Position numbers and translations under genes: made by a program | Shown here: in pieces, positions 54,015 through 62,520 of the stretch | How positions within the stretch are numbered: position 1 is the stretch's first letter | How the letters are laid out: each line of letters starts with the position of its first letter | Assembly (NCBI GenBank): GCA_045592125.1 | Contig: JAZNUE010000012.1 | Coordinates: forward strand, 37,030-101,029 | DNA: 64,000 bases | DNA from: HGM04593 sp045592125 | Lineage (GTDB): Bacteria; Bacteroidota; Bacteroidia; Bacteroidales; Bacteroidaceae | Direction: 5' to 3' | Notes under the pieces: generated by a model | Database searches by the model: none | What the model saw: the letters and a program-made list of their open reading frames with translations, nothing else | What the model was told of the DNA's origin: nothing

Positions 54015-54953
54015 TTACTTTATGAGCTTCCTGAAGTAGCCTATTGTGTAGCCAAGCCCCTCGTCGAGCCTTATGCCGGGCTGCCAGCCGCCCAGTCTCT
54101 CATGGGCCAGCGTTATGTCCGGCTTGCGCTGGCGCGGGTCGTCCTGCGGCAGCGGCTCGAAGATAATCCTTGACTTTGAGCCTGTGAGCTCAATTACCTT
54201 CTCGGCAAGCTCAAGCATTGTGAACTCCCCGGGGTTGCCTATGTTCACAGGCCCTGTGAAACTGTCATCGGTCTCCATCATGCGTACCATGCCCTCAACA
54301 AGGTCGTCGACATACTGGAAACTGCGTGTCTGGTGCCCGTCGCCGTAAATGGTTATGTCCTCTCCCTTTAGCGCCTGGACAATGAAGTTCGATACAACGC
54401 GCCCGTCGTTCATGCTCATGCGCGGGCCGTATGTGTTGAATATGCGTATAATCTTTATGCGTGTCCCGTTCTGGCGGTGGTAGTCCATGAAGAGGGTCTC
54501 GGCGCAGCGCTTGCCCTCGTCGTAGCATGAGCGTATGCCAATGGGATTCACATTGCCCCAGTAGCTCTCTACCTGCGGGTGGATGTTAGGGTCGCCGTAT
54601 ACCTCGCTGGTCGATGCCTGCAGAATCTTTGCGCCTGTGCGCTTGGCAAGGCCAAGCATGTTCATTGAGCCTATTACGCAAGTCTGTATGGTCTTGACAG
54701 GGTCGTGCTGGTAGTGTACCGGTGACGCAGGGCAGGCAAGGTTGTATATTTCATCCACCTCGGCCGTGTAGGGCTGTGTAACGTCGTGGCGCACGAGCTC
54801 GAAGTGGTCGTTGCCTATGAGATGGCGTATGTTGTCCTTGCTGCCTGTGAAGTAGTTGTCGAGGCAGATGACATCGTTGCCGTCCTTGAGCAGGCGCTCG
54901 CATAGGTGCGAGCCAATGAAACCGGCGCCTCCTGTAACAAGTATTCTTTTCAT
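54015..54953 (-). CDS. UDP-glucuronate decarboxylase (UDP-xylose synthase)-like enzyme
   Basis: 312 residues of the extended short-chain dehydrogenase family. GGAGFIGSH binds NAD near residues 8-16. The segments NLACPASPVHYQ and SEVYGDPNIHPQVESYWG, and the catalytic YxxxK (YDEGK), are those of UDP-glucuronic acid decarboxylases, giving UDP-xylose for cell-surface polymers. It lies 41 nt before lysS on the same strand. Confidence 0.88.
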   Translation of the reverse strand: MKRILVTGGAGFIGSHLCERLLKDGNDVICLDNYFTGSKDNIRHLIGNDHFELVRHDVTQPYTAEVDEIYNLACPASPVHYQHDPVKTIQTCVIGSMNMLGLAKRTGAKILQASTSEVYGDPNIHPQVESYWGNVNPIGIRSCYDEGKRCAETLFMDYHRQNGTRIKIIRIFNTYGPRMSMNDGRVVSNFIVQALKGEDITIYGDGHQTRSFQYVDDLVEGMVRMMETDDSFTGPVNIGNPGEFTMLELAEKVIELTGSKSRIIFEPLPQDDPRQRKPDITLAHERLGGWQPGIRLDEGLGYTIGYFRKLIK

Positions 54954-54962
54954 AATTGCTCC

Positions 54963-55877
54963 TTATTCAAATGTTGCACTGCCTTTGCCAATCATGTTGC
55001 CGTCGACAAAGATAAACGCCTGGTATTCGCCCTCCTGGAGTGTCTCCTCAATGTTCCAGTACATGTCGAGGGAAGTCTCCTCGCCGGTGTAGTCGAACTC
55101 CTTCTTCATTGAGTAGGTTATCTCGCGGTTCTCGTACGCGAACGTGTTTGAGTCGCTCTTGCGGAGTGACTCGAGGTCGGGCTGGAGAAGCCTGATGTAG
55201 GCAGTCTTGGTACCGGTAGACGAGGTGATGTTCTTTGCAATGCTGAAGCTTACCTTTATCTGCTTTGCCTTCCTGATACTCCTGGTGTCGCGGCCGTTCT
55301 TGCGCAGCAGTGACACATTTATGCCTGTAGCGTCAAGTTGGGAGGCCAGGGTCACCTTTTCGGTGAGCTTTTCCTTCTCGCTGGCAAGATTGTCAATCTC
55401 CTTGGCTGCCTTCCTGTACTTCTCCTTTACGGCGCTGTTCTCCTGCTTCAGGGACTCGTTCTCGCTGCTCAGCTCTGCAATCTGCCTGGTATAGTCCTTG
55501 AGGACCTCGCGCAGGGTCTTGAGCTCCTTCTTCAGGCGGGCAATCTCGGCATAGCTGGTTGCCTTTGTGCGCTCAAGCTCCTCAATGAGGGCCTGGGTGC
55601 GCATCTGCTCGCGCTCAAGCTTGAACTTTAGAGAGTCGTTGTCAATCTTTATTATCAGTTCCTGGTACTCGGTCTGTGCCTTGGTGAGGTCGTTCATCAT
55701 CTCCTCCTTCTCAAGTGCAACCAGTTCCTCCATTTCCAGCTTCTCCTGCATTACGGCCTGGGTCTCCTTCTCGCTCCTGAAGAGGAAAATGGAGACAATG
55801 ACAATGCCCGCAAGCAGCAGGGCGCTTGTGGCTGCAAGAATTGATGTAGTGTTAAGCCTTATATTCCTGAAGTCCAT
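54963..55877 (-). CDS. Membrane-anchored coiled-coil protein
   Basis: 304 residues with one N-terminal membrane helix (SILAATSALLLAGIVIVSIFLF), then about 150 residues of strongly heptad-like Lys/Glu/Leu coiled coil, and a C-terminal beta-rich domain (TAYIRLLQPDLESL ... LDMYWNIEETLQEGEYQAFIFVDG). No known family is recognised. It starts 31 nt past the valS end and lies 9 nt before the decarboxylase gene. Confidence 0.7.
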   Translation of the reverse strand: MDFRNIRLNTTSILAATSALLLAGIVIVSIFLFRSEKETQAVMQEKLEMEELVALEKEEMMNDLTKAQTEYQELIIKIDNDSLKFKLEREQMRTQALIEELERTKATSYAEIARLKKELKTLREVLKDYTRQIAELSSENESLKQENSAVKEKYRKAAKEIDNLASEKEKLTEKVTLASQLDATGINVSLLRKNGRDTRSIRKAKQIKVSFSIAKNITSSTGTKTAYIRLLQPDLESLRKSDSNTFAYENREITYSMKKEFDYTGEETSLDMYWNIEETLQEGEYQAFIFVDGNMIGKGSATFE

Positions 55878-55908
55878 TGAAACAGTGCTTTAGGTCCTTA
55901 TTGTTCCG

Positions 55909-58659
55909 TTACTTCGAGAGTTTCTCTATGCTCTCCTTGAGCATTGCAATCTTCTCTGTTGCGTCGGACTGCTTCTTGCGCTCAATAGCAATAATCTTCT
56001 CGGGCGCCTTGCTCACGAAATTGGGGTTGTTCAGCTTTGCCTCAACGCTCTTGAGGAACTTCTCGTGGTAGGCAAGCTCCTCCTGCATCTTGGCAATCTC
56101 GGCCTCCTTGTCAATGAGCGAGCCCATAGGTATGGCGAACTCTGTTGTGCCCACGCGGAACGATACTGCTGTGTCGTCCGGTGCCGCGACGTTCTCTATT
56201 GATGTAAGGTTTGCCATCTTGGTGAGCACGCTCTCAAGGCCGGCGACTGGCGACTCGCCCACAATCTGCAATGCCAATGGCTCTCGTGGAGAGAGGCCTT
56301 TCTGCTGGCGTGTAGCGCGAACGTTGCCTATCACGTCCTTTAGTGTGGCAATCTTGCCAAGGAACGCGTCGTCATATTCTGCAGCAAGCTCCTTTACGCT
56401 CTGCACCATGAGGCTCTCGCCATCCTTGCGCTCCATAATGTTCTGCCACAGTTCCTCGGTGATGAACGGCATGAAGGGGTGGAGCAGGCGCATGAGGCCG
56501 TCGAAGAAACCGAGCGTTGCCTCGTATGTGGCTGCGTCTATTGGTGAGCCGTATGCTGGCTTTACCATCTCGAGGTACCATGCCGAGAACTCGTCCCAGA
56601 AGAGCGAGTACACGTTCATGAGCGCCTCGTTCAGGCGGTACTTGCCGAACTGGTCCTCAAGCAGGGCTGCAGCCTTTGCGAGCGTGTCGCCAAAGTACCT
56701 GATTGCCAGCCTTGAGCTCTCGGGCTGCTCTATCTCGCTGCTTACGTTCCAGCCCTTTACAAGGCGGAAGGCGTTCCATATCTTGTTGCAGAAGTTGCGT
56801 CCCTGCTCGCAGAGGCTCTCGTCGAAGAGGATGTCGTTGCCTGCAGGGGCCGAGAGCATGATACCCATGCGCACTCCGTCGGCGCCGTAGCGTGCGATGA
56901 GGTCGAGCGGGTCGGGGCTGTTGCCAAGCGACTTGCTCATCTTGCGGCCCAGCTTGTCGCGGACGATACCGGTGAAGTATACGTTCCTGAACGGCATCTC
57001 TCCCTGGTACTCATAGCCCGACATAATCATGCGGGCAACCCAGAAGAAGATGATATCCGGCCCGGTAACGAGGTCGTTTGTGGGGTAGTAGTAGCTTATT
57101 TCCTTGTTGCCCGGGTCGAGTATTCCGTTGAACAGCGAGATTGGCCACAGCCATGAGCTGAACCATGTGTCGAGGGCGTCCTCGTCGTGGCGGAGCTCGC
57201 CGGCAGTGATGTTCTCATATCCGGGGATTGCCCTTGCAAGCGCAAGCGCCTCCTCGCGGTTCTCGGCAACTACATACTTCTCCTCGGCGCCCTCGGCTGT
57301 GGGCAGGAAGTATGCCGGAATGCGGTGGCCCCACCAAAGCTGGCGGCTGATACACCAGTCCTGTATGTTGGCAAGCCAGTTGTTGTATGTTGTCTTGTAT
57401 TTTGCAGGGTAGAACTTGAGCCTGTCCTCCATTACCGGCGGCAATGCAATGTCGGCAAAGTGCTGCATGCGCAGGAACCACTGCATGCAGAGGCGTGGCT
57501 CCACTGCGGTGTCGGCGTTGCGCTCGCTGTAGCCTACCTTGTTGTCGTAGTCCTCCACTTTCTCCAGGAGGCCGGCCTCGGCAAGGTCCTTTGCAATCTG
57601 CTCACGTACATCCATGCGGTCCATGCCGACATAAAGGCCTGCTGCCTCGCTGATTGTTGCGTCGGCATTGAAAATGTCTATTGTCTCCAGGCCGTGTGTC
57701 TTGCCCAGCATGTAGTCGTTGGTGTCGTGTGCCGGGGTAACCTTGAGACAGCCTGTACCGAACTCTATTTCCACGTAGCGGTCCTCAATTACAGGGATTA
57801 CACGGTTTACGAGGGGCACAATAACTTTCTTGCCCTTGAGCCAGCTGTTCTTTGGGTCCTTGGGGTTGATACACATTGCAGTGTCGCCCATGATGGTCTC
57901 GGGGCGGGTGGTCGCAACAACTGCATAGCGGCGGCCGCTGGCGTCGCGGTGCAGAATCTGGTGCTTAACAGTGGGGTCAAAGGCGTCTGCCGCGCCAAGT
58001 GTCACTGCGCCTTCTTCCTCGCCGTCGGTGCTGTCGGCCGCCTCGTCTACATAGTATTTAAGATAGTAGAGCTTGCTTTTCTCCTCCTTGTAGATAACCT
58101 CTTCATTGCTGAGCGCTGTCTGGGCCTTGGGGTCCCAGTTGACCATGCGCAGGCCGCGATAGATGAGGCCCTTGTTGTAGAGGTCGCAGAACACCTTTAT
58201 GACGCTCTTGCTGCGAATCTCGTCCATGGTGAACGATGTGCGGTCCCAGTCGCATGATGCGCCCAGCTTGCGCAGCTGCTTGAGGATTATGCCGCCGTGC
58301 TCGTCGGTCCACTCCCATGCATGCCTGAGGAACTCCTCGCGTGTGAGGTCACTCTTCTTTATTCCCTGTGCTGCAAGTTTCTTCACCACCTTGGCCTCGG
58401 TTGCAATTGAGGCGTGGTCAGTGCCTGGCACCCAGCAGGCATTCTTGCCCAGCATGCGCGCGTGGCGCACCAGGATGTCCTGTATGGTGTTGTTGAGCAT
58501 GTGGCCCATGTGGAGCACGCCAGTTACGTTTGGCGGCGGGATGACAATTGTGTATGGTTCCCTGTCATCTGGCTCGGAATGGAAAAGCCCGTTCTTCATC
58601 CAGTATTCATACCATTTCTCTTCTACTTCGGAAGGAATGTAAGTTGTCGCTAGACTCAT
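55909..58659 (-). CDS. valS: Valyl-tRNA synthetase
   Basis: 916 residues, class I. The HIGH motif is HMGHMLN, the KMSKS motif is KMSKSLGNSPDP, and the connective editing domain (TTRPETIMGDTA) is present, with a C-terminal coiled coil typical of ValS. The length and order of motifs are normal. A TATCTTTG box lies 57 nt upstream of the ATG (58716-58723). Confidence 0.97.
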   Translation of the reverse strand: MSLATTYIPSEVEEKWYEYWMKNGLFHSEPDDREPYTIVIPPPNVTGVLHMGHMLNNTIQDILVRHARMLGKNACWVPGTDHASIATEAKVVKKLAAQGIKKSDLTREEFLRHAWEWTDEHGGIILKQLRKLGASCDWDRTSFTMDEIRSKSVIKVFCDLYNKGLIYRGLRMVNWDPKAQTALSNEEVIYKEEKSKLYYLKYYVDEAADSTDGEEEGAVTLGAADAFDPTVKHQILHRDASGRRYAVVATTRPETIMGDTAMCINPKDPKNSWLKGKKVIVPLVNRVIPVIEDRYVEIEFGTGCLKVTPAHDTNDYMLGKTHGLETIDIFNADATISEAAGLYVGMDRMDVREQIAKDLAEAGLLEKVEDYDNKVGYSERNADTAVEPRLCMQWFLRMQHFADIALPPVMEDRLKFYPAKYKTTYNNWLANIQDWCISRQLWWGHRIPAYFLPTAEGAEEKYVVAENREEALALARAIPGYENITAGELRHDEDALDTWFSSWLWPISLFNGILDPGNKEISYYYPTNDLVTGPDIIFFWVARMIMSGYEYQGEMPFRNVYFTGIVRDKLGRKMSKSLGNSPDPLDLIARYGADGVRMGIMLSAPAGNDILFDESLCEQGRNFCNKIWNAFRLVKGWNVSSEIEQPESSRLAIRYFGDTLAKAAALLEDQFGKYRLNEALMNVYSLFWDEFSAWYLEMVKPAYGSPIDAATYEATLGFFDGLMRLLHPFMPFITEELWQNIMERKDGESLMVQSVKELAAEYDDAFLGKIATLKDVIGNVRATRQQKGLSPREPLALQIVGESPVAGLESVLTKMANLTSIENVAAPDDTAVSFRVGTTEFAIPMGSLIDKEAEIAKMQEELAYHEKFLKSVEAKLNNPNFVSKAPEKIIAIERKKQSDATEKIAMLKESIEKLSK

Positions 58660-58715
58660 AGTGCAATATATGTTTTTGTTGTTTTAGACCTATTTGGTGC
58701 AAAATATGCTATCTG

Positions 58716-58723
58716 CAAAGATA
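58716..58723 (-). promoter_or_regulatory. -7 box upstream of valS
   Basis: TATCTTTG on the minus strand matches TAnnTTTG and lies 57 nt before the valS ATG. No TTTG -33 box is seen at the usual spacing. Confidence 0.5.
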
Positions 58724-58784
58724 ACTCTTATTTGTCAAATTACTGGTCTTTGAAATAAATTATTTATCTTCGCACAGGAATTTA

Positions 58785-58963
58785 GAAGCTGTTTAAATTT
58801 ATTGAAAAAAGTTTTATTATATTGGAAGCAGCTATTTCGTTGTCTTTTATGTTCAAGACTGCGCGTTTTCTCGGTTTCTTGAGGCCGCTCGCGCCCTCAA
58901 GAAATAATAAGGCATTCTATTTTGACCTATAAGAAACTTAACGATATAAGTTTAGACAGCTCC
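58785..58963. mobile_element. Candidate MITE-like element with inverted ends
   Basis: The ends GAAGCTGTTTAAATTT (58785-58800) and AAGTTTAGACAGCTCC (58948-58963) are inverted copies with 13 of 16 matches. Inside is a hairpin TTTCTTGAGG/CCTCAAGAAA (58875-58884, 58895-58904). It has no ORF and is about 179 bp, between valS and mazG. No target-site repeat could be confirmed by eye. Confidence 0.45.
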
Positions 58964-58994
58964 TTATTCAAGCAAAATCTGAAAATATATTGAT

Positions 58995-59780
58995 ATGCAT
59001 AACAGAGAAGAGATTATGGCCTCGTTCGGGAGGTTCCTGGATATTCTTGACGAACTGCGCGAGAAGTGCCCGTGGGACAGGAAGCAGACTAACCAGAGCC
59101 TGCGTCCGAATACCATTGAGGAGTGTTTTGAACTGTGTGACGCCATTGTTGCCGATGACACGCAGAACATATGCAAGGAACTAGGCGATGTGCTGCTTCA
59201 TGTTGCCTTCTATGCCAAGATTGCCAGTGAGAAGCAACAGTTCGACATGAAGGATGTGTGTGACCGCCTTTGCGAGAAACTGGTTTACCGCCACCCGCAT
59301 GTGTTCGGCGAGGCGGTGGCTGAGACTGCTGGCGAGGTGTGCAAGAACTGGGAGCAGCTGAAGATGGCCGAGAAGGACGGGAACAAGACAGTGCTGAGCG
59401 GCATCCCAAGCTCTATGCCTTCGCTCATAAAGGCCTTTCGCATGCAGGAGAAGGCGGCGAATGTGGGCTTTGACTGGGACCGCAAGGAAGAGGTATGGGA
59501 CAAGGTGCGCGAGGAGATTGCCGAGATTGAGGCGGAGATGGAGAAGGGCGACAAGGCAAGTTGCGAGAAGGAGCTTGGCGACCTCATCTTCAGTCTTGTG
59601 AACGCTGCGCGCCTCTATGGCATTAACCCCGACAACGCGCTTGAGATGACAAATGAAAAGTTCCGACGCCGTTTCGGGTATGTCGAGGAGAACTCGATAG
59701 GGCAGGGACGTAGCCTGAAGGATATGTCGCTTGAGGAGATGGACGCCTTGTGGGAGAAGGCTAAGGGGCTGGGACTGTAG
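58995..59780 (+). CDS. mazG: MazG-family nucleoside triphosphate pyrophosphohydrolase
   Basis: 261 residues, full-length MazG with two repeats of the fold. The metal-binding glutamates lie in EECFELCDAI and ELGDVLLHVAF (first half) and EKELGDLIFSLVNAAR (second half). CPWDRKQTNQSL at the start is typical. It hydrolyses NTPs to NMP and pyrophosphate, clearing damaged nucleotides and lowering alarmone. It is a single gene ended by a terminator. Confidence 0.94.
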   Translation: MHNREEIMASFGRFLDILDELREKCPWDRKQTNQSLRPNTIEECFELCDAIVADDTQNICKELGDVLLHVAFYAKIASEKQQFDMKDVCDRLCEKLVYRHPHVFGEAVAETAGEVCKNWEQLKMAEKDGNKTVLSGIPSSMPSLIKAFRMQEKAANVGFDWDRKEEVWDKVREEIAEIEAEMEKGDKASCEKELGDLIFSLVNAARLYGINPDNALEMTNEKFRRRFGYVEENSIGQGRSLKDMSLEEMDALWEKAKGLGL

Positions 59781-59859
59781 CCCCACGCGGTGTGACTATT
59801 GCCACACAACGCGTGACCAACCGCTAAAAAGCAAGCCAGCATGGTGTCTGGCGGCTGCA

Positions 59860-59896
59860 GACGAAAAAAGATGAGCAGGGCTCATCTTTTTTCGTC
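59860..59896. terminator. Bidirectional terminator between mazG and the sigma-operon end
   Basis: GACGAAAAAAGATGAGC (59860-59876) and its exact inverse (59880-59896) form a 17-bp stem with the loop AGG, with A and T runs at the ends, so it can stop transcription in both directions. It overlaps the last codons of the minus-strand gene. Confidence 0.85.
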
Positions 59897-60385
59897 TTGT
59901 CTTTTTTTATTCTCGCGGTTGCGTGTCATCTCTTTCATCAGGTGGCGCTGGAACTGGTCGGCAGCGTGCTGTATCTCAAGCAGCTTGCATGCAGGAATCA
60001 CCTCAAGATACTTTCCTGTATATACCTGCTCCAGCCTTGCGATTTCTACCCTTACCTCGGCCATCTTGTTCACGAACTTGCGGCACTGCTCCTCGGTGGG
60101 CTTCTCCTTGCGCTTCATCTTTATTTCCTTGCGCGCATTGTGCTCAATCTCAAACTTCTTCTTCTGCAGCTCAAAGAACAGCGGGAAGAACGCGTTGGCC
60201 TGCTCGCCTGTCATCCTGGCCTTTTCTGTAATGAACTCTTTCTGCCTTTTCTGGAACTCTTCGGGCGAGAAGTGCCGGTGAGGCCTGGCGCCATCTCCTT
60301 TACGGCCATTGCCGTCCATTTCCTGGCCCATTCCTGCTGTGGCCGAGAGGAAAACCAATGCTAGTGCGAATATAAGCTTTTTCAT
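59882..60385 (-). CDS. Spy/CpxP-like small periplasmic protein
   Basis: 167 residues with a signal peptide (LIFALALVFLSATAGMG), followed by a charged helical protein rich in Lys and Glu (RHFSPEEFQKRQKEFITEKARMTGEQANAFFPLFFELQ). This is like the LTxxQ class of Spy-type chaperones in Bacteroidales. It is the third gene after the ECF sigma factor, so it may be part of an envelope-stress response. Confidence 0.65.
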   Translation of the reverse strand: MKKLIFALALVFLSATAGMGQEMDGNGRKGDGARPHRHFSPEEFQKRQKEFITEKARMTGEQANAFFPLFFELQKKKFEIEHNARKEIKMKRKEKPTEEQCRKFVNKMAEVRVEIARLEQVYTGKYLEVIPACKLLEIQHAADQFQRHLMKEMTRNRENKKRQDEKR

Positions 60386-60405
60386 TTATGTAGGATTTTG
60401 TCGGG

Positions 60406-60750
60406 TTACTCAATAGCGGTATCGGTGAGATAGCTGTAGAATGTGTAGTCGTCAATGCGGCAGCTGTTGAGGATGTTGTCAATCATCTCGTTATCGATTT
60501 CTTGCTCATAATTCTCGGCAACCGGCATGCTGCCTGTGTCTTCCAATGCATGGTAGGCAACTAGCGCTACAAGGGCGAGCATTGCCGCGTTGCCCAGCAC
60601 TTTTGCCCAAAGGGCTATGGGTGCCCGCTTCTGTACAGGAACTGCTGCAGGCGCTTTGCTTGTGCTTGCAATTATCTCCCTGTTGAGCCTGGCGAAATAT
60701 CCTTCAGGGGTGCCGAAGGGTCTCCTCTCCTTGAAATCTTCTAGTTTCAT
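60406..60750 (-). CDS. Small membrane protein, possible anti-sigma factor
   Basis: 114 residues with one central membrane helix (KVLGNAAMLALVALVAYHAL), a cytoplasmic N-terminus (MKLEDFKERRPFGTPEGYF) and a short acidic outer tail. The size and layout resemble small anti-sigma factors of Bacteroidetes, and it sits between the ECF sigma factor (44 nt) and the Spy-like gene. The role is inferred from place and shape only. Confidence 0.6.
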   Translation of the reverse strand: MKLEDFKERRPFGTPEGYFARLNREIIASTSKAPAAVPVQKRAPIALWAKVLGNAAMLALVALVAYHALEDTGSMPVAENYEQEIDNEMIDNILNSCRIDDYTFYSYLTDTAIE

Positions 60751-60794
60751 CTCTAATGCTTCTCTTTCTTTAGATATAATTCTGCTGCAAAAGT

Positions 60795-61364
60795 TTAATC
60801 TTCTTCCTTGAGGAACTCCTCAATTTTCTTGACGGCGATGTGGTACGATGCCTTGAGCGCTCCCACGCTCGTGCCAAGTATCCTGGACATCTCCTCGTAT
60901 TTCATCTCCTCGAAGTATTTCATGCTAAAGGCAAGACGCTGCTTTTCGGGCAGGCGGCTCACCGCCTCGTGGAACAGCGCGTCGGTCCTCTCGCCGTTGA
61001 AGTAGGGGTCGCTCTCGAGCTGGTCGGCAATAGCGCCTTCGGGGCTGTCTATAGGCACGGTGCTGCAGCTGTTCTTTCCGAGGAACGTGAGTGTCTCGTT
61101 TACGGCAATGCGGTAGAGCCATGTAGAGACCTGGGATTCGCCGCGGAATTTCTCGATGTTGCTCCATGCCCTCATAAAGGTGTCCTGCACAAGGTCGTTA
61201 GCGTCGTCGTGCGACAGCACCATGCGGCGTATGAGCCAGTATATCTGCTGGCTGTGCCTCTCAACTATGGCCGAGAATGCACCGGCCCTGAGCTCCTTGT
61301 CCCTGAGCCTTGCGATAATCTCTTTCTCGTTGTAATCTTTCCCTGCCATTGTTGCTTGTCTCAC
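60795..61364 (-). CDS. ECF-type RNA polymerase sigma factor
   Basis: 189 residues with sigma region 2 (DDANDLVQDTFMRAWSNIEKFRGESQVSTWLYRIAVN) and region 4 (LPEKQRLAFSMKYFEEMKYEEMSRILGTSVGALKASYHIAVKKI). It directs RNA polymerase to a stress regulon. It leads the three-gene set with a putative anti-sigma factor and Spy-like protein. The start is MRQATMAG or MAGKDYN 15 nt later. Confidence 0.93.
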   Translation of the reverse strand: MRQATMAGKDYNEKEIIARLRDKELRAGAFSAIVERHSQQIYWLIRRMVLSHDDANDLVQDTFMRAWSNIEKFRGESQVSTWLYRIAVNETLTFLGKNSCSTVPIDSPEGAIADQLESDPYFNGERTDALFHEAVSRLPEKQRLAFSMKYFEEMKYEEMSRILGTSVGALKASYHIAVKKIEEFLKEED

Positions 61365-61452
61365 CTTTAGACGGTGATTTTGCCAAAAGGTTTAGAAACT
61401 GCCTGCGTTCCTGAACAAAAGTTTTTTATGGATGTGCTACCGGGCCTAGGCC

Positions 61453-62367
61453 TCAAATGCTGAATATTGCGCCTTCGTCGGCGCAGAGGGTGTTGGGGAA
61501 AATGGCCTCGGCTTCCTGCTGCAGTATGCTGCAGTCGTCGTAGCGTGAGGAGAAGTGCCCTATTACAAGTTGCTTGACGCCGGCTTTCCTTGCCATCTCT
61601 GCCGCTTCGGCGGCGGTAGAGTGGAATGTGGCCAGGGCACGGGGCTTCTCGCTCTGGGCAAACGTGGCCTCGTGGTATAGAAGGTCGGCTCCCTTTATGT
61701 ACTCGCAGTTGCTTTCGCATGGCAGGGTGTCGCTGCAGTATGCATAGCTGCGTGATGGGTCGGGGTCCTTCGTCAATCGTGAGTTGGGAATCACTTCGCC
61801 TTCGGGCGTTGTGTAATCTGCGCCGTCCTTTATGTTGGCACGCATGTATGTGGGGATGTTGTAATAGTTTACAGTATCTCCTATAAGATGCCTTTTCTTA
61901 GGCTTCTCCTTGAAGAGGAAACCGCAGCATGGCATGCGGTGCCTTTGCGGCAATGTCTCCACGGTTACGGTGTTGTCCTCGAATATTGTCTCGTGCTTCC
62001 CTGCGTCTATGTGGTGGAAGAAAATAGGGTAGTTCATCCCCTTGCAGAAGAAGCCGAGCTGCGGCGCCATGAGCTCCTCGAGCATTGGGTGGGCGTATAT
62101 GTGGAGCGGTGCGGTGCGGCCTAGCAGCCCGAACGTGGATATAAGCCCAATCAGCCCGAAGCAGTGGTCGCCATGCAGGTGCGAGATAAATATGTGGTTT
62201 ATGAACGAGAAGTGTATGTGCTCCTTGCGCAGCTGCAGCTGCGTCCCTTCGCCGCAGTCAATCATGAACTGCTTGTTGCCAATCCTTACAATCTGCGAAC
62301 TGGCGTTATGGCGGGTTGTTGGCAGTGCCGAACCGCAGCCAAGTATGTGTATCTCGAACCGTTCCAT
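61453..62367 (-). CDS. rnz: Ribonuclease Z
   Basis: 304 residues of the metallo-beta-lactamase fold that cut the 3' trailer of tRNA precursors. The metal motif HxHxDH is H63-L-H65-G-D67-H68 (ISHLHGDHCFGLIG). The start ILGCGSALPTTRHNASSQ and the C-terminal IGHFSSRYDD are typical of RNase Z. A TACATTTG box (62375-62382) ends only 7 nt before the ATG, so the message may have almost no leader. Confidence 0.93.
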   Translation of the reverse strand: MERFEIHILGCGSALPTTRHNASSQIVRIGNKQFMIDCGEGTQLQLRKEHIHFSFINHIFISHLHGDHCFGLIGLISTFGLLGRTAPLHIYAHPMLEELMAPQLGFFCKGMNYPIFFHHIDAGKHETIFEDNTVTVETLPQRHRMPCCGFLFKEKPKKRHLIGDTVNYYNIPTYMRANIKDGADYTTPEGEVIPNSRLTKDPDPSRSYAYCSDTLPCESNCEYIKGADLLYHEATFAQSEKPRALATFHSTAAEAAEMARKAGVKQLVIGHFSSRYDDCSILQQEAEAIFPNTLCADEGAIFSI

Positions 62368-62456
62368 AGTGCTGCAAATGTAGCGATAATGACGCGGAAA
62401 TGCAAATATACCCGCCGCTCAATTGATAGGATGGCTGTGGCCGCGCCCTGTCTTTA

Positions 62457-62492
62457 TAAAAAAATCAAGGCTACCTTTTCGGGCAGCCTTGA
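62457..62492 (-). terminator. Terminator after rpsA
   Basis: On the minus strand TCAAGGCT and AGCCTTGA arms (62485-62492 and 62465-62472) are followed by a run of seven T (62458-62464). It lies 28 nt past the rpsA stop. Confidence 0.85.
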
Positions 62493-62520
62493 CGTGTTAT
62501 GCTTGAATAATCTCTTTCAA

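Noticed and set aside
57187..58257. A 356-residue plus-strand open frame within valS
   Set aside because: It lies entirely inside a strongly supported synthetase gene and has no recognisable motif; long shadow frames are expected in G+C-rich third positions.
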